This document shows, one piece after another, positions 1 to 9,072 of a stretch of 64,000 bases of DNA. The position numbers and the translations under genes were made by a program. A model generated the notes under the pieces. It did no database searches and was not told the DNA's origin. It saw only the letters and a list, made by a program, of their open reading frames with translations. Source of the stretch: Planctomycetota bacterium (GTDB lineage Bacteria; Planctomycetota; Phycisphaerae; Phycisphaerales; UBA1924); NCBI GenBank assembly GCA_023432465.1, contig JAEYUO010000076.1, positions 1 through 64,000 on the forward strand, given 5' to 3'. The stretch's first letter is position 1, and each line of letters begins with the position of its first letter.

Positions 1-2296
1 GCTGCGCGCCGATGGCGCGCAGCACGCCAAACTCAAACTGCCGCGCCTGGATGCCTGCGACGATGAGGTTGGCGACGCCGAAGCAGGCGACGAGCATGGC
101 GCAGATGGCGACCACCGAGGAGACAACCAGCGAGCCGGTGAGGAACTTGCTGATCTCGGCTTTGATCTGCCTGCCCGAGCCCGCGGCGATGACCTCAAAC
201 CCGCCGGCGCGGCGGAGGTCCTTCATCGCCTGTTCGTCGCTGATGGCGGGGTCGAGAGAGATCTGGATGAGCTGGATGCCGGTGTTGCCGAAGCGGGTCT
301 TGAGGTCCTCACGCGAGCCGAAGACGGCGTTGACGGCCTGGTCGAGGTATTCATCGCCGATGTCGAAGAACTTGCTGGCTATATCGAGGCCGGGAGAGGC
401 GACGACGCCGGCGATCTCAAAGTCGTACGGCTTGTCGTTGTAGGTGAGGGTGAGCGTGTCGCCGACGCCCAGGCCGCGGGCGACCTGGAACTCCTTGGCG
501 ATCAGGACCGAGCCGCCGGCGTTGAGCTTGGCGAGCGCAGTGACAGGGTCGCCTTCGACCCAGGTGAGCTTGGTCATTCGGAAGAAAGGATCGGGCTCGA
601 ACGCGACGAAGGAGGTCGTGGGGTTGGAGAGGGCGCGGACGCCGAAGGCATCGGTGCGGAAGTTCTGGATGGTGACGGCGCAGGTCTCGATGACGAAGGG
701 GAGGTTGTCGATGCGTTCCTGCGTGCGCGGGGTCATGGCCAGGCCGCTGGCGAAGGCATCGGGGAAGGTGAGGGAGCCCAGCCAATCGCGCATGATGGCG
801 CGGCCGTTGGTCCAGATGGCGACCATGATGGCCAGGCCGACCATCATCGCGCCGGCGGTGAAACCGAAGCGGTAGGGCGCAGCAAGGACATTGCGGACAA
901 GGATGCCATCCCACCCACGGCCCGGAAGACGGAAGAGCGCGGAGACGAGGGGACCGAGAAGGATGGTGGTGAGAACGGTGATGGGGACGGCGAGCAGGAA
1001 GTAGCCGGTGAACAGCGCGGGGAGGCCGAAGGCCATGTCGAGCCAGAAGACGACCTGTGTATCGCTCGGGATGGTGAGGATGCAGATGTGCGTCGCGGCG
1101 AGGGCGAGACCGACGATGGCGCAGAGAATGAGGCCGCGGCGCGTGGGCGGACGGCTGCGGACGGCCATGGCCTCGAGCGGGCTTGTGCGCGAGGCGCGGA
1201 GCGCTGGCCAGAGCGCACCGAGCAGGCCAGCGCCGACGGAGCCGATGAAGGCCAGGAAGAGGCCGAACCAGTTGATGGCCAGGCCGCCGGGGAGCTGGTC
1301 GGGGAAGAGCTTGACCATCACCCATGCACCAAGGACGCCCAGGGGGATGCCGCAGAGTGCGCCGAGCGAGCCGACGATGAGGCCAACGGCGAGCTGGCTC
1401 TCGGCGAGCTGGGGCTTGGTGCCGCCGATGCAGCGGAGGACGGCGAGCTCACGCTGGCGCTCGTTCACGTTGGTGCTCAGGCCGGTCATGATGATGAACG
1501 CGGCAGAAAGGAAGCTGAGCATCGAGGCGATGGTCATGCCGATCTGGCTGGACTGGAGGTTCTTGTCGAGGCCGCTGGTGACCTTGCTGGCAGCGCGGAG
1601 GACGATGCCCTTGTCAAACTCGGCTGCACGCGCGAGGGCGATCGCCTCGGATTGCGTGGTGTCGCGGATGACAACATCGATCTCGCGGAGCTTGCCGGGG
1701 CGGTCCGCAGCGAGCCCCATGGCGGAGAGGGTGACGAATGCCTCGGGCCTGCTGAGCATGCCCAGGGGCGGGCGCTTCGCGATGCCGACAACCGTAAAGC
1801 TGATGGGGTCGCCGAAGCGCTGTACGTTGAGGACATCGCCGACGACGGCTTCGAGCTCTTCGGCGGCGGAGGCGTCGAGGACGATCTCGCCATCCGCGGC
1901 GACGGCGCGGCCGGAGATCATCTCCTGCGGGCGGATGGCGTACTCGCGGTCGGGCATGACGCCGTTGCCGATCGCGGTGGTTCCAAGGCTGTTGCGGGCG
2001 TTGACCAGGGAGAGCGCGCCCTGCATGCGTCCGACGGCGAGGGCGGTCTCGGGCCATTTTTCGATCTGCTCGAGGACGGCGATGTCGAAGACATCCTTGC
2101 CGACGCGCTGGACGCGGAGATCCGCCGCGCCCACGGTCTGCTCGACCTTGGTGCGGATGCCCGCGTGCAGGGAGGCCATGGCGCAGGCGACGGCGGCGAT
2201 GAGGCCTGCCGAGAGCGCGACGCTTGCGACGAGCAGCGCGGTGCGGCTACGCCGAATGGACAAGCTGCTGATAGCTAGACGCCACGCCGGCCGCAT
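1..2296 (-). CDS. FtsX/MacB-type ABC transporter permease, C-terminus cut by window edge
   Basis: This is the membrane subunit of an ABC exporter of the lipoprotein-release or MacB type. About 765 codons are open from an ATG at 2296 to the left window edge with no stop. The N-terminus reads MRPAWRLAISSLSIRRSRTA and is followed by a first membrane segment (about residues 20-40). A cluster of hydrophobic segments follows around residues 270-430, then a second extracytoplasmic region. The last visible residues, VLRAIGAQ, match the start of a C-terminal FtsX domain, so two FtsX domains are likely. The start lies about 50 bp inside the upstream ATPase gene; a TTG at 2263 is an alternative. The overlap implies co-expression with the ATPase. 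The substrate cannot be read from sequence. Confidence 0.85.
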   Translation of the reverse strand, partial: MRPAWRLAISSLSIRRSRTALLVASVALSAGLIAAVACAMASLHAGIRTKVEQTVGAADLRVQRVGKDVFDIAVLEQIEKWPETALAVGRMQGALSLVNARNSLGTTAIGNGVMPDREYAIRPQEMISGRAVAADGEIVLDASAAEELEAVVGDVLNVQRFGDPISFTVVGIAKRPPLGMLSRPEAFVTLSAMGLAADRPGKLREIDVVIRDTTQSEAIALARAAEFDKGIVLRAASKVTSGLDKNLQSSQIGMTIASMLSFLSAAFIIMTGLSTNVNERQRELAVLRCIGGTKPQLAESQLAVGLIVGSLGALCGIPLGVLGAWVMVKLFPDQLPGGLAINWFGLFLAFIGSVGAGLLGALWPALRASRTSPLEAMAVRSRPPTRRGLILCAIVGLALAATHICILTIPSDTQVVFWLDMAFGLPALFTGYFLLAVPITVLTTILLGPLVSALFRLPGRGWDGILVRNVLAAPYRFGFTAGAMMVGLAIMVAIWTNGRAIMRDWLGSLTFPDAFASGLAMTPRTQERIDNLPFVIETCAVTIQNFRTDAFGVRALSNPTTSFVAFEPDPFFRMTKLTWVEGDPVTALAKLNAGGSVLIAKEFQVARGLGVGDTLTLTYNDKPYDFEIAGVVASPGLDIASKFFDIGDEYLDQAVNAVFGSREDLKTRFGNTGIQLIQISLDPAISDEQAMKDLRRAGGFEVIAAGSGRQIKAEISKFLTGSLVVSSVVAICAMLVACFGVANLIVAGIQARQFEFGVLRAIGAQ

Positions 2297-3068
2297 CGAG
2301 CCCCTCCGTGTCGATCATTCCGTGCATCTGGCCGTCGCGGAGGACATAGACACGCCCGCAGTGGGCGGCCGCGGCGGGCTCATGGGTGACCATGAGGACT
2401 GTTGTGGCCTCGTTCCTGGCGATTGTGGCGAGCAGTTCCCACAGGCGATTGGAAGAAGCGGAGTCGAGGTTGCCGGTGGGCTCATCGGCCAGCAGGATGC
2501 GCGGCGAAAAGAGCAGCGAGCGGGCGATGGCGATGCGCTGCTGCTCGCCGCCGGAGAGGGCATCGGGGCGGTGGCTCGCCCGCTTGTAGACGCCAAGGGC
2601 ATCGAGCAGGTGCTCAGCGCGGCCTCGAAGCTCCGCGGTCTTTCTGCCTGCGAGCATGCCGGGGAGTTCGACATTCTCGATCGCGGTGAGCGTGGGGATG
2701 AGGTTGAACTGCTGGAAGACGATGCCGATGTTGTCGCGGCGGAAACTGGTCAGCTCCCGCTCGGTGAGCGTGTGGAGGGCCTTGCCGCCGACGTGCACTT
2801 CGCCCTGGTCGGGCTTATCAAGAGCACCAAGAAGATGCAGCAGCGTGCTTTTGCCCGAGCCTGATGCGCCCATGATGGCGTAGAAGCCGGGCTCGGTGAT
2901 CTGAAGATCGACGCCGCGGAGGGCGTGGACTTCCTCACCGGCGAGGTGGTAGGACTTGTGCACGCCGATGCATCGAACCGCGTTGCCTGGATCGGCAGCC
3001 CGCGAGCCGTTGGTGCCGGTGCGCTTCGTGGCATCAGGCAGGGGAAGGACTGTGGGCGAGTGGGTCAC
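2247..3068 (-). CDS. ABC transporter ATP-binding protein (LolD/MacB family)
   Basis: This is the ATPase partner of the FtsX-type permease downstream and is predicted to power lipoprotein release or efflux across the inner membrane. The 273-residue product shows Walker A GASGSGKST at about residues 67-75, the Q-loop in VFQQFNLIPTL, the signature LSGGEQQR, Walker B LLADEPTGNLD and a switch histidine in VTHEP. The chosen start is the GTG at 3068 because it overlaps the gcvH stop as GTGA. An in-frame start further upstream would lie inside gcvH. The first 30 residues are poorly conserved. It overlaps the permease gene by about 50 bp, so gcvH, ATPase and permease look like one transcript. Confidence 0.92.
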   Translation of the reverse strand: MTHSPTVLPLPDATKRTGTNGSRAADPGNAVRCIGVHKSYHLAGEEVHALRGVDLQITEPGFYAIMGASGSGKSTLLHLLGALDKPDQGEVHVGGKALHTLTERELTSFRRDNIGIVFQQFNLIPTLTAIENVELPGMLAGRKTAELRGRAEHLLDALGVYKRASHRPDALSGGEQQRIAIARSLLFSPRILLADEPTGNLDSASSNRLWELLATIARNEATTVLMVTHEPAAAAHCGRVYVLRDGQMHGMIDTEGLDAAGVASSYQQLVHSA

Positions 3069-3445
3069 GAGTATTGCTTGGAATAGGCCGCGGCATCCAT
3101 GAGCTTGGAGAGGCCGGCGGAGTCGGAGACCTTGATCTTGACGAGCCAACCCCTGCCGTAGGGGTCGGAGTTGAGGATGGAGGGGTCGTCAATGACGGCC
3201 TTGTTGACCTCGATGATCTCGCCGCCCGCGGCGGAGTACACATCGCTGGTGGTCTTGACGGACTCCACCTCGCCGACCGCACCGCCGGAGGCAACCTTGG
3301 TGCCCGCGGGCTTGAGTTCGGCGTACGTCACGTCGGTGAGTTGATCGACCGCGAACTGGGTGAGCCCGAGGGTCAGAGTGTCTCCCTCGATCTTGTGCCA
3401 TTCGTGGCTGTCGGAGTAAACGCGATCTGCGGGGGCTGCGGCCAT
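3065..3445 (-). CDS. gcvH: glycine cleavage system H protein
   Basis: GcvH carries the lipoyl arm that shuttles the aminomethyl group between the P, T and L proteins of glycine cleavage. The 126-residue product has normal family length. The lipoylation site is Lys64 in the motif GEVESVKTTSDVYS, followed by the usual GGEIIEVN turn. ATG at 3445 has a weak AGGA about 12 nt upstream. The gene is not beside gcvT or gcvP. It sits first in an apparent operon with an ABC exporter whose ATPase start overlaps its stop, and it faces coaX across about 110 bp. I see no glycine riboswitch in that gap. Confidence 0.95.
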   Translation of the reverse strand: MAAAPADRVYSDSHEWHKIEGDTLTLGLTQFAVDQLTDVTYAELKPAGTKVASGGAVGEVESVKTTSDVYSAAGGEIIEVNKAVIDDPSILNSDPYGRGWLVKIKVSDSAGLSKLMDAAAYSKQYS

Positions 3446-3554
3446 TTGTGTGGGTCCTGGTGCGAACGTGCGTTCGGAAACGGGACAAGATTGGATGCTA
3501 GGCGGCGGTCGCCACGATGCGGGTATTCAGGCCTTCACGCGCTATGCTCCGGGC

Positions 3555-4349
3555 ATGCTTGCCCCGATGCTGGTGGTGTCTGTCGGAAACACACGAACGA
3601 GGTTTGCCCGGGTCGAGGACGGCAAGCTGGAGCCGTCGCGCGTCGTGGACAACGCCGACGCGGCCGCCGGTGCGACGATCATCGACGCGGCATCCGGCCC
3701 GGGTGGCGCCCTGCCCGTGCTGATGGCGAGCGTGAATGACCCTGAAGCCGACCGGCTTGAGCGCGTTCTTGAAGCGGCCGGGAGCCGCGTCTCGCGGTTT
3801 GTTCGGGATGTCCCCATCCCCATTCAGAACACACTCGACGACGATTCGACGGTGGGGCAGGACCGCCTGCTCGATGCGCTGGGCGCGTTCGCCCGCTCGC
3901 AGCAGGCGTGCATCGTGGTCGATGCGGGGACGGCGGTTACGGTCGACTTCGTGGATGGCCAGGGAGTCTTCCACGGAGGCGCGATCGCCCCGGGCGCGAC
4001 GATGATGCTGCGGGCCATGCACGAGCAGACCGCCGCGCTGCCCAAGGTGCAGCTCAGCCCCGAGACGCTCCCGGGGAGTGATGCCCCCTTCGGCAAGACC
4101 ACAGCGCAGGCGATGGCCCTTGGCGCCGCGAGCGCGGTGCGAGGACTTGTGCACACGCTCATTGATCGCTACGCGGAGTTTTACGGCGCGTACCCGCGGG
4201 TCGTGGCCACCGGCGGCGATGCCGCGCTGCTCTTCGAAAACGACGAACTCGTCGAGCACATCGTGCCGGACCTGACGCTGGTCGGGATGGTCGCCGCGGC
4301 GGAGGCGATCGACAAAGCCGATGAGCACGATGAGGATGACGATGCGTGA
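3555..4349 (+). CDS. coaX: type III pantothenate kinase, with altered phosphate-1 motif
   Basis: CoaX phosphorylates pantothenate, the first step of coenzyme A synthesis. From the ATG at 3555 the product is 264 residues, close to the usual 250-260; ATG 3567 is an alternative. Seen motifs are VGQDR (Asp103), DAGTAVTVD (Asp123-Asp131), GGAIAPGA and ATGGD, all typical of the ASKHA-fold type III family. The first phosphate-binding loop reads VSVGNT (residues 8-13), whereas the family normally has D-x-G-N-T/S. The Asp is replaced by Ser9, which may reduce or change activity. The stop overlaps the next gene as TGATG, so the two are coupled. Confidence 0.88.
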   Translation: MLAPMLVVSVGNTRTRFARVEDGKLEPSRVVDNADAAAGATIIDAASGPGGALPVLMASVNDPEADRLERVLEAAGSRVSRFVRDVPIPIQNTLDDDSTVGQDRLLDALGAFARSQQACIVVDAGTAVTVDFVDGQGVFHGGAIAPGATMMLRAMHEQTAALPKVQLSPETLPGSDAPFGKTTAQAMALGAASAVRGLVHTLIDRYAEFYGAYPRVVATGGDAALLFENDELVEHIVPDLTLVGMVAAAEAIDKADEHDEDDDA

Positions 4350-5377
4350 TGAATGCCGGCGAAGCGAACCTTGAGTGGTCGCTGTGCACATCGTGGCCGG
4401 CCCGCGGCGCGATCGCGGTGATCCAGGTTCAATCGCGGGATGACCTGCACGGCGTGGGGATCGACGACCTGCTTGCGGATCTGCATGCGGGCCCGGTGGC
4501 GATCGGCAGGGTCGCGGTGCGGTCCTTCGCGGGGATCGACACGTGCGTGCTCGCACGAGTCGATTCACGCACGCTGCTGGTCTTTCCGCACGCGGGCCGA
4601 CGGATCCTGGAACGCATCACCGAGGCGTTTAAAGCTCGCGGTGTTGTGCGTGCTGAAGAGCTGACCCCGCTGCGGCAGTATCCGGAAGCCCGCGATGAGA
4701 TCGAGGCCCGGATGCTCGCCTGCCTTGCCCGCGCGGCAAGCCCGCTGGCGATCGACCTGTTGCTCGACCAGCCCCGGCGCTGGCGGGATGTGCAGCACAT
4801 CGGCAAGGTCGATCCGCTGACGGCCCGCTCGCTCGCCCGGCTGGTTCACCCTCCGCTGATCGCCGCCATCGGCCCGCCCAATGTGGGCAAGTCCAGCCTG
4901 CTCAATGTCCTCGCGGGACGGTCTCTCGCCGTCGTCGCGGACGCACCCGGCACAACCCGCGACCACGTGGGGGCCACGCTCGATCTGGGGGGGCTCGCGG
5001 TTCGCTGGGTGGACTGCCCGGGGTTCAACCCCGGGGAGCAGGACCCCCTGCAACTGGAGTCGCAGGAGCTTGCCATGCGCACCGCCGCCGCGGCGGACCT
5101 TCTGGTCATTTGCGGCGATGCCGCATCAGGCTTCCCACGAGCAGAACTGATTCCAGCAGGACCCGACCGGGTGTGGGCGGCGTTACGCTCGGACCTTGGA
5201 CCGCCGCCGAACTGGCCCCCGGAAGGCCGGGGGGCGATGGTCTCCGTCCGGCGCCAAACCGGCCTGAGCGGGCTGGTGACAGAGATCCGCGAGGCGTTGG
5301 TCCCGGGAGCTTGCCTGAAAGATGTGCGGGCATGGAGGTTCTGGGACCTTCAGGAACAGGATTCCCGGTCGATGTAA
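4349..5377 (+). CDS. divergent MnmE/TrmE-like GTPase
   Basis: The product is a 342-residue P-loop GTPase. It looks like a shortened relative of MnmE, the tRNA wobble-uridine modification GTPase. Residues 15-30 (PARGAIAVIQV) and about 85-100 (FPHAGRRILERI) recall the MnmE N-terminal domain. The G domain has G1 GPPNVGKSS near residue 172, G2 APGTTRDH and G3 as DCPGF in place of DTAG. The G4 position reads LRSD in place of NKxD, and a G5-like SVRRQTG follows. The C-terminal CxGK motif that MnmE needs for modification is absent, so it is probably not a working MnmE. ATG 4349 overlaps the coaX stop; GTG 4346 is also possible. Confidence 0.8.
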   Translation: MNAGEANLEWSLCTSWPARGAIAVIQVQSRDDLHGVGIDDLLADLHAGPVAIGRVAVRSFAGIDTCVLARVDSRTLLVFPHAGRRILERITEAFKARGVVRAEELTPLRQYPEARDEIEARMLACLARAASPLAIDLLLDQPRRWRDVQHIGKVDPLTARSLARLVHPPLIAAIGPPNVGKSSLLNVLAGRSLAVVADAPGTTRDHVGATLDLGGLAVRWVDCPGFNPGEQDPLQLESQELAMRTAAAADLLVICGDAASGFPRAELIPAGPDRVWAALRSDLGPPPNWPPEGRGAMVSVRRQTGLSGLVTEIREALVPGACLKDVRAWRFWDLQEQDSRSM

Positions 5378-5450
5378 TGGTCGCAGTGCGTAGACTTTGG
5401 GCTCGGCGGCGGGTTTTCCGCGGGCCGCGATCTGGGATTTGGAGCTTGCC

Positions 5451-6365
5451 ATGGACGAACGGATTCAGGGTGGCCTGAAAGAGGGTGCCGGGCTTGAGGA
5501 AAGCCGGCTCAATGCGGACTTCATTGAGTTCTTGCGGAAGTGGTCCACGCCCGTGTTGGTCGTCATCGCGGCGATCGCGGGCAGCTACTTCCTCTATGGC
5601 AAGTACCAGTTGTCGCGTGATGCGGCGATGGCCCGCGCATTCTCAGAGCTCGATGCGGCGGTCGTGTCGCGCAATCCGGCCTCGCTGATCCGAGTCGCGG
5701 AGGACCAGAGCGGCAAGGCCGCGGTTCCGCTGCTCGCCCGGCTTGCCGCCGCGGATCTCTACCTCGAGAGTTCACGCTCCGGCATCCCTGCCGGCATTCA
5801 GTTTGATCAGTTCGGCGGACTGCCCGAGGGCACCGAGCTGCTGACCGCCGATCAGCGGAAGGAGCAGCTCACCAAGGCCGCGGCCCAGTACGAGGCTGTC
5901 CTGAGCGCGGCGGGGACGAGCGACGGGATGGTGATCCACGCGATGAGCGCGCTCTTCGGACTTGCGAGCGTCGCCGAGTCTCAGGGCGATATGACCAAGG
6001 CCCGCGAGCGGTATGCGAAGCTCATCGAAGTCTCCAACAAGGTCGGGTTCACGCGAGAGGCCGAGGCGGCGCAGAAGCGGATCGACACGCTCCCGTCCCT
6101 CGAGACGATGCCGCGGATCTACTCGACAAGCGATCTCTTTGTCGTCAAGTCGGCGGTTCAGCCCATGGAAGTCCGAACGCCCGACGGCTCAGTCGTGACC
6201 GTCGAGGCGGCTGGCACCACGCTGGGTGCTACGCCCAAGCCGCCGGAGACTCCGGCGCAGCCCCCGGAGCAGCCCAAGCCCGACAACAGCGAGCCCGAAC
6301 CCACACCGGAGCCCGAACCCACACCGGAGCCCGAGCCGGCCCCTGAGCCCGCGCCGGGTCGCTGA
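5451..6365 (+). CDS. TPR-like single-pass membrane protein
   Basis: The 304-residue product has a cytoplasmic N-terminus of about 35 residues, one membrane segment (STPVLVVIAAIAGSYFLYG, about residues 38-58) and an alpha-helical region with TPR-like repeats. This layout resembles the YfgM/TPR_21 family that works beside the Sec translocon, though that role is only an inference. The last 45 residues are a Pro/Glu-rich low-complexity tail built from PEPTPEPE-type repeats. ATG 5451 was chosen over an upstream in-frame start because it precedes a normal charged N-terminus. It stands between the GTPase gene and the pseudouridine synthase gene on the same strand, with short gaps. Confidence 0.75.
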   Translation: MDERIQGGLKEGAGLEESRLNADFIEFLRKWSTPVLVVIAAIAGSYFLYGKYQLSRDAAMARAFSELDAAVVSRNPASLIRVAEDQSGKAAVPLLARLAAADLYLESSRSGIPAGIQFDQFGGLPEGTELLTADQRKEQLTKAAAQYEAVLSAAGTSDGMVIHAMSALFGLASVAESQGDMTKARERYAKLIEVSNKVGFTREAEAAQKRIDTLPSLETMPRIYSTSDLFVVKSAVQPMEVRTPDGSVVTVEAAGTTLGATPKPPETPAQPPEQPKPDNSEPEPTPEPEPTPEPEPAPEPAPGR

Positions 6366-6386
6366 TTCTCGCTCCAACAATCCGAC

Positions 6387-7724
6387 GTGACGAACCGATC
6401 CTCCAAAGGCCCTTCGCGGAGCGGAGGCGATACGCCCGAGTCCAGCCCGCTGCTCCGGCCGGGCGGGAAGGTGGACGAGCGCGCCCTGCGAAAGGCGTGG
6501 GAGTCGCACCGATCGCTCAGCGCGGCCGCCGCGGAAACCGCAGAGGAAGGCGAGGCCGACCCCGACCAGCTCGCCAGCCAGCAGCCGGCGGATGACGATG
6601 CCCCCAACCGCGTCGTGTTTGTGCTGCAGAAGAACCTGGAAACGCGGCTGGACAAGTACCTCGCCTCGCGTATCGGGTTCATGAGCAGGGCGCAGCTCCA
6701 GCGGCTCATCGATGAAGGCGGCGTCACGGTCAATGCCCGCAAGCCAAAGTCCTCCACCACGCTGCGCACCGGGGATCGGGTTGAGGTCTTTGTTCCGCCG
6801 CCTCCGCCCACCGAGGTGCAGCCCGAGGACATCCCCCTCGAAGTCATGCACGAGGACGACGCGATCATCGTGATCAACAAGCGCCCGGGGATCATCGTTC
6901 ACCCGGCGCGGGCGCACAACTCGGGCACAATGATCAACGCCCTGGCGTGGCACTTCCAGCACCGGACATCGGGCACGCTCTCGGCGGTCGGCAAGGAGTT
7001 TGCGCGGCCCGGGGTGATCCACCGTCTTGACCGCGATACCTCCGGCTCCATCGTGTTCGGAAAGGATGACACATCTCACTGGCGGCTGGCCAGGCAGTTC
7101 GAGCAGCGGACCGTGGACAAGCGCTACCTCGCGCTCGTGCACGGACAGGTGCTGCTGCCCATCGATGTCATCGATCTCCCGCTGGGGCCTCATCCCTCTC
7201 GCGAGAAGGGGTATCGCGAGAAGTACGTCGTTCGGCACGATCACCTTGGCAAGCCGTCCGTGACCATCTGCCGCGTGCGGGCGAGGTTCCCGCTGCCGTT
7301 CGATCCGTCACGCCAGGGGCCCGGACGAGGGGGCGGCTTCTCGCTGGTGGAACTGGAACTGAAGACCGGGCGGACGCACCAGATCCGCGTGCACCTCTCC
7401 CACGGCGGACATCCGATCGTCGGGGATGACATGTACGGCGGTCGCCCGCTGAGCAGTGAGGACCTCGGCCTGGCGGACGTCGGGCCACTGGTGGCGCGTC
7501 AGGCGCTCCACGCCGAAACGCTCGGGTTCCGCCACCCGGTGACGGAGGCGAGGATGGAGTTTCACGCCCCGCTCCCGCCGGATTTGACGGCCGCGGTCGG
7601 TGCACTTGTGCAGGCCTGCAAGGCGCAGGGCGCGAGTGTGGAAATCCTCGACCCCCCACCGCCGGGTGCGACGGTGAATGTTGGTACCATGCTGCCTTCT
7701 CAGACACTCGACACGGAGCGATGA
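6387..7724 (+). CDS. RluA/RluD-family pseudouridine synthase with S4 domain
   Basis: This enzyme isomerises uridine to pseudouridine in rRNA or tRNA. The 445-residue product begins at a GTG (6387), 21 bp after the previous stop. It has a variable 80-residue N-terminus, an S4 RNA-binding domain at about residues 85-150 (ending near VEVFVPPPPP), and the catalytic domain with the motif HRLDRDTSGS, whose second Asp is the expected nucleophile. A later motif, LKTGRTHQIRVHL, is also canonical. It is longer than E. coli RluD (about 326 residues) because of the N-terminal extension and an insert near residues 265-320. Target position is unknown. Confidence 0.9.
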   Translation: MTNRSSKGPSRSGGDTPESSPLLRPGGKVDERALRKAWESHRSLSAAAAETAEEGEADPDQLASQQPADDDAPNRVVFVLQKNLETRLDKYLASRIGFMSRAQLQRLIDEGGVTVNARKPKSSTTLRTGDRVEVFVPPPPPTEVQPEDIPLEVMHEDDAIIVINKRPGIIVHPARAHNSGTMINALAWHFQHRTSGTLSAVGKEFARPGVIHRLDRDTSGSIVFGKDDTSHWRLARQFEQRTVDKRYLALVHGQVLLPIDVIDLPLGPHPSREKGYREKYVVRHDHLGKPSVTICRVRARFPLPFDPSRQGPGRGGGFSLVELELKTGRTHQIRVHLSHGGHPIVGDDMYGGRPLSSEDLGLADVGPLVARQALHAETLGFRHPVTEARMEFHAPLPPDLTAAVGALVQACKAQGASVEILDPPPPGATVNVGTMLPSQTLDTER

Positions 7725-7728
7725 TGTG

Positions 7729-9051
7729 ATGAACGGAATGAAGAACGCGGCAATGGTGGCACTGGTCTGCGGCTCGGCCCTCGGTGCGTCGATGCTCGGC
7801 GGGTGCGCGGGCAAGCCCATCGGCCCGGGCGATGTGTCCGGCCGCTACATCCTGGCCGTGTGCGATGCGGACATGGCGGCGACCGCCTTCGCCACGGGCG
7901 ATCTGGGCGAGCGGCCGATGTCGGCCCGGGACACGTTGACCGTCGTGGCACTGCCGCTGATGGAGCCGCAGACGGACTTCGCCCAGATCGAGGTTTCCAA
8001 CTCCGCCCTCGGCCCGCCGACGATGCTGGATGTCTCCCGCAACGGCCGGCTGGCGTTCGTTGTCGAGTCCCGCAAACCCGCTGACCAGGGAACGCGAAGC
8101 CTGAGCGAACTGCCCGTGGGCGAGAACCTCGCCGTGGTCGATCTCAGCGCGCCGATGTCGCCCCGGCTCGTGGGCACGGTGTACGTCGGTGAGGAGCCGA
8201 CGGCGGTGGCGGTGCACCCGCGCGAGAACATGGTCGCGGTCGTGAACCGCACGCCGCGCCAGCAGGTGGTGATGCTGCCGTTCAACCCGGACGGGCAGAT
8301 CACCGGCGAACCAATGGCGTGGCCGCTGTTCGGGCTGGATGATGATGCCGCGCGGGCGACCTGCATCGCATGGCGGCCGCAGGGCGATGCCATCGCCGTG
8401 ACGCTGCCGGAGCGCAACGAGGTGATGTTCTACCGCTTCAAGCTCGATTCTGACGGATCGGCAACGCTTCTGCCGTGGGGAACGCCGGTGACCGTCGGCA
8501 AGTTCCCGTATTCGGGTGCGTTTACGCCCGACGGAAAGTTCTTCATCTCGACGGATCTGCAGTGGGGACAGGATGTCGATGGGTTCAATGTCGGCGCGCC
8601 GGCGGGGCAGCTCACATCGATCCGACTCGAAGAGGGCGGTGCGCACCGCGTCGTCTCGACTGCGAGCGTCGGCATCAGCCCCGAGGGGTTGGCGATCAGC
8701 AACGATGGGCGGATGGTCGCGACCTCGAACCTGCTGCGGTCGTTCCTGCCCGATGGCGACCCTCGGGCGACGCGGGAGGGGTCGTTGTCGCTGCTCACGC
8801 TCAGCCCGGCGACCGGCGAGCTGACGCTCGCGGGCGAGTTCCCGATCAACGCCATGCCCGCCGGGATCTCCTTTGATGCGAAGGACCAGTTCCTCGCGGT
8901 CACCCAGTTCCGCAGCTTTGACCCCGCGGCGACGACGGGCGAGCTGAGCTTCTGGCGCGTGAACCGCGACGGCCCGGCCCCCTCGCTGGAGCAGATGGAC
9001 TTCTTCGTCGGGCTCGGCCAGGGCCCGCACGGGGTGCTGATTATCCGATAA
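7729..9051 (+). CDS. lipoprotein with predicted beta-propeller fold
   Basis: The 440-residue product starts with a signal peptide ending in a lipobox: MLGGC, with the lipidated Cys at about residue 26. This predicts a membrane-anchored, periplasm-facing protein. The body has repeated strand-rich blades such as PTAVAVHPRENMVAVV and GISPEGLAISNDGRMVATS, which resemble YncE or 6-phosphogluconolactonase-type seven-bladed propellers. No catalytic motif is clear. ATG 7729 lies 4 bp after the previous stop and has GGAG about a dozen bases upstream; an overlapping GTG at 7726 is possible. Function unknown. Confidence 0.75.
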   Translation: MNGMKNAAMVALVCGSALGASMLGGCAGKPIGPGDVSGRYILAVCDADMAATAFATGDLGERPMSARDTLTVVALPLMEPQTDFAQIEVSNSALGPPTMLDVSRNGRLAFVVESRKPADQGTRSLSELPVGENLAVVDLSAPMSPRLVGTVYVGEEPTAVAVHPRENMVAVVNRTPRQQVVMLPFNPDGQITGEPMAWPLFGLDDDAARATCIAWRPQGDAIAVTLPERNEVMFYRFKLDSDGSATLLPWGTPVTVGKFPYSGAFTPDGKFFISTDLQWGQDVDGFNVGAPAGQLTSIRLEEGGAHRVVSTASVGISPEGLAISNDGRMVATSNLLRSFLPDGDPRATREGSLSLLTLSPATGELTLAGEFPINAMPAGISFDAKDQFLAVTQFRSFDPAATTGELSFWRVNRDGPAPSLEQMDFFVGLGQGPHGVLIIR

Positions 9052-9072
9052 TGCGTCGAGCGGAAGCACATC

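Noticed and set aside
1008..2864. 618-codon open frame on the plus strand
   Set aside because: It is antisense to the FtsX permease and ABC ATPase. Its translation is Arg/Ala/Ser-rich with no fold, as expected for a shadow in high-GC DNA.
3446..3554. Glycine riboswitch upstream of gcvH
   Set aside because: No tandem aptamer core is recognisable in about 110 bp.
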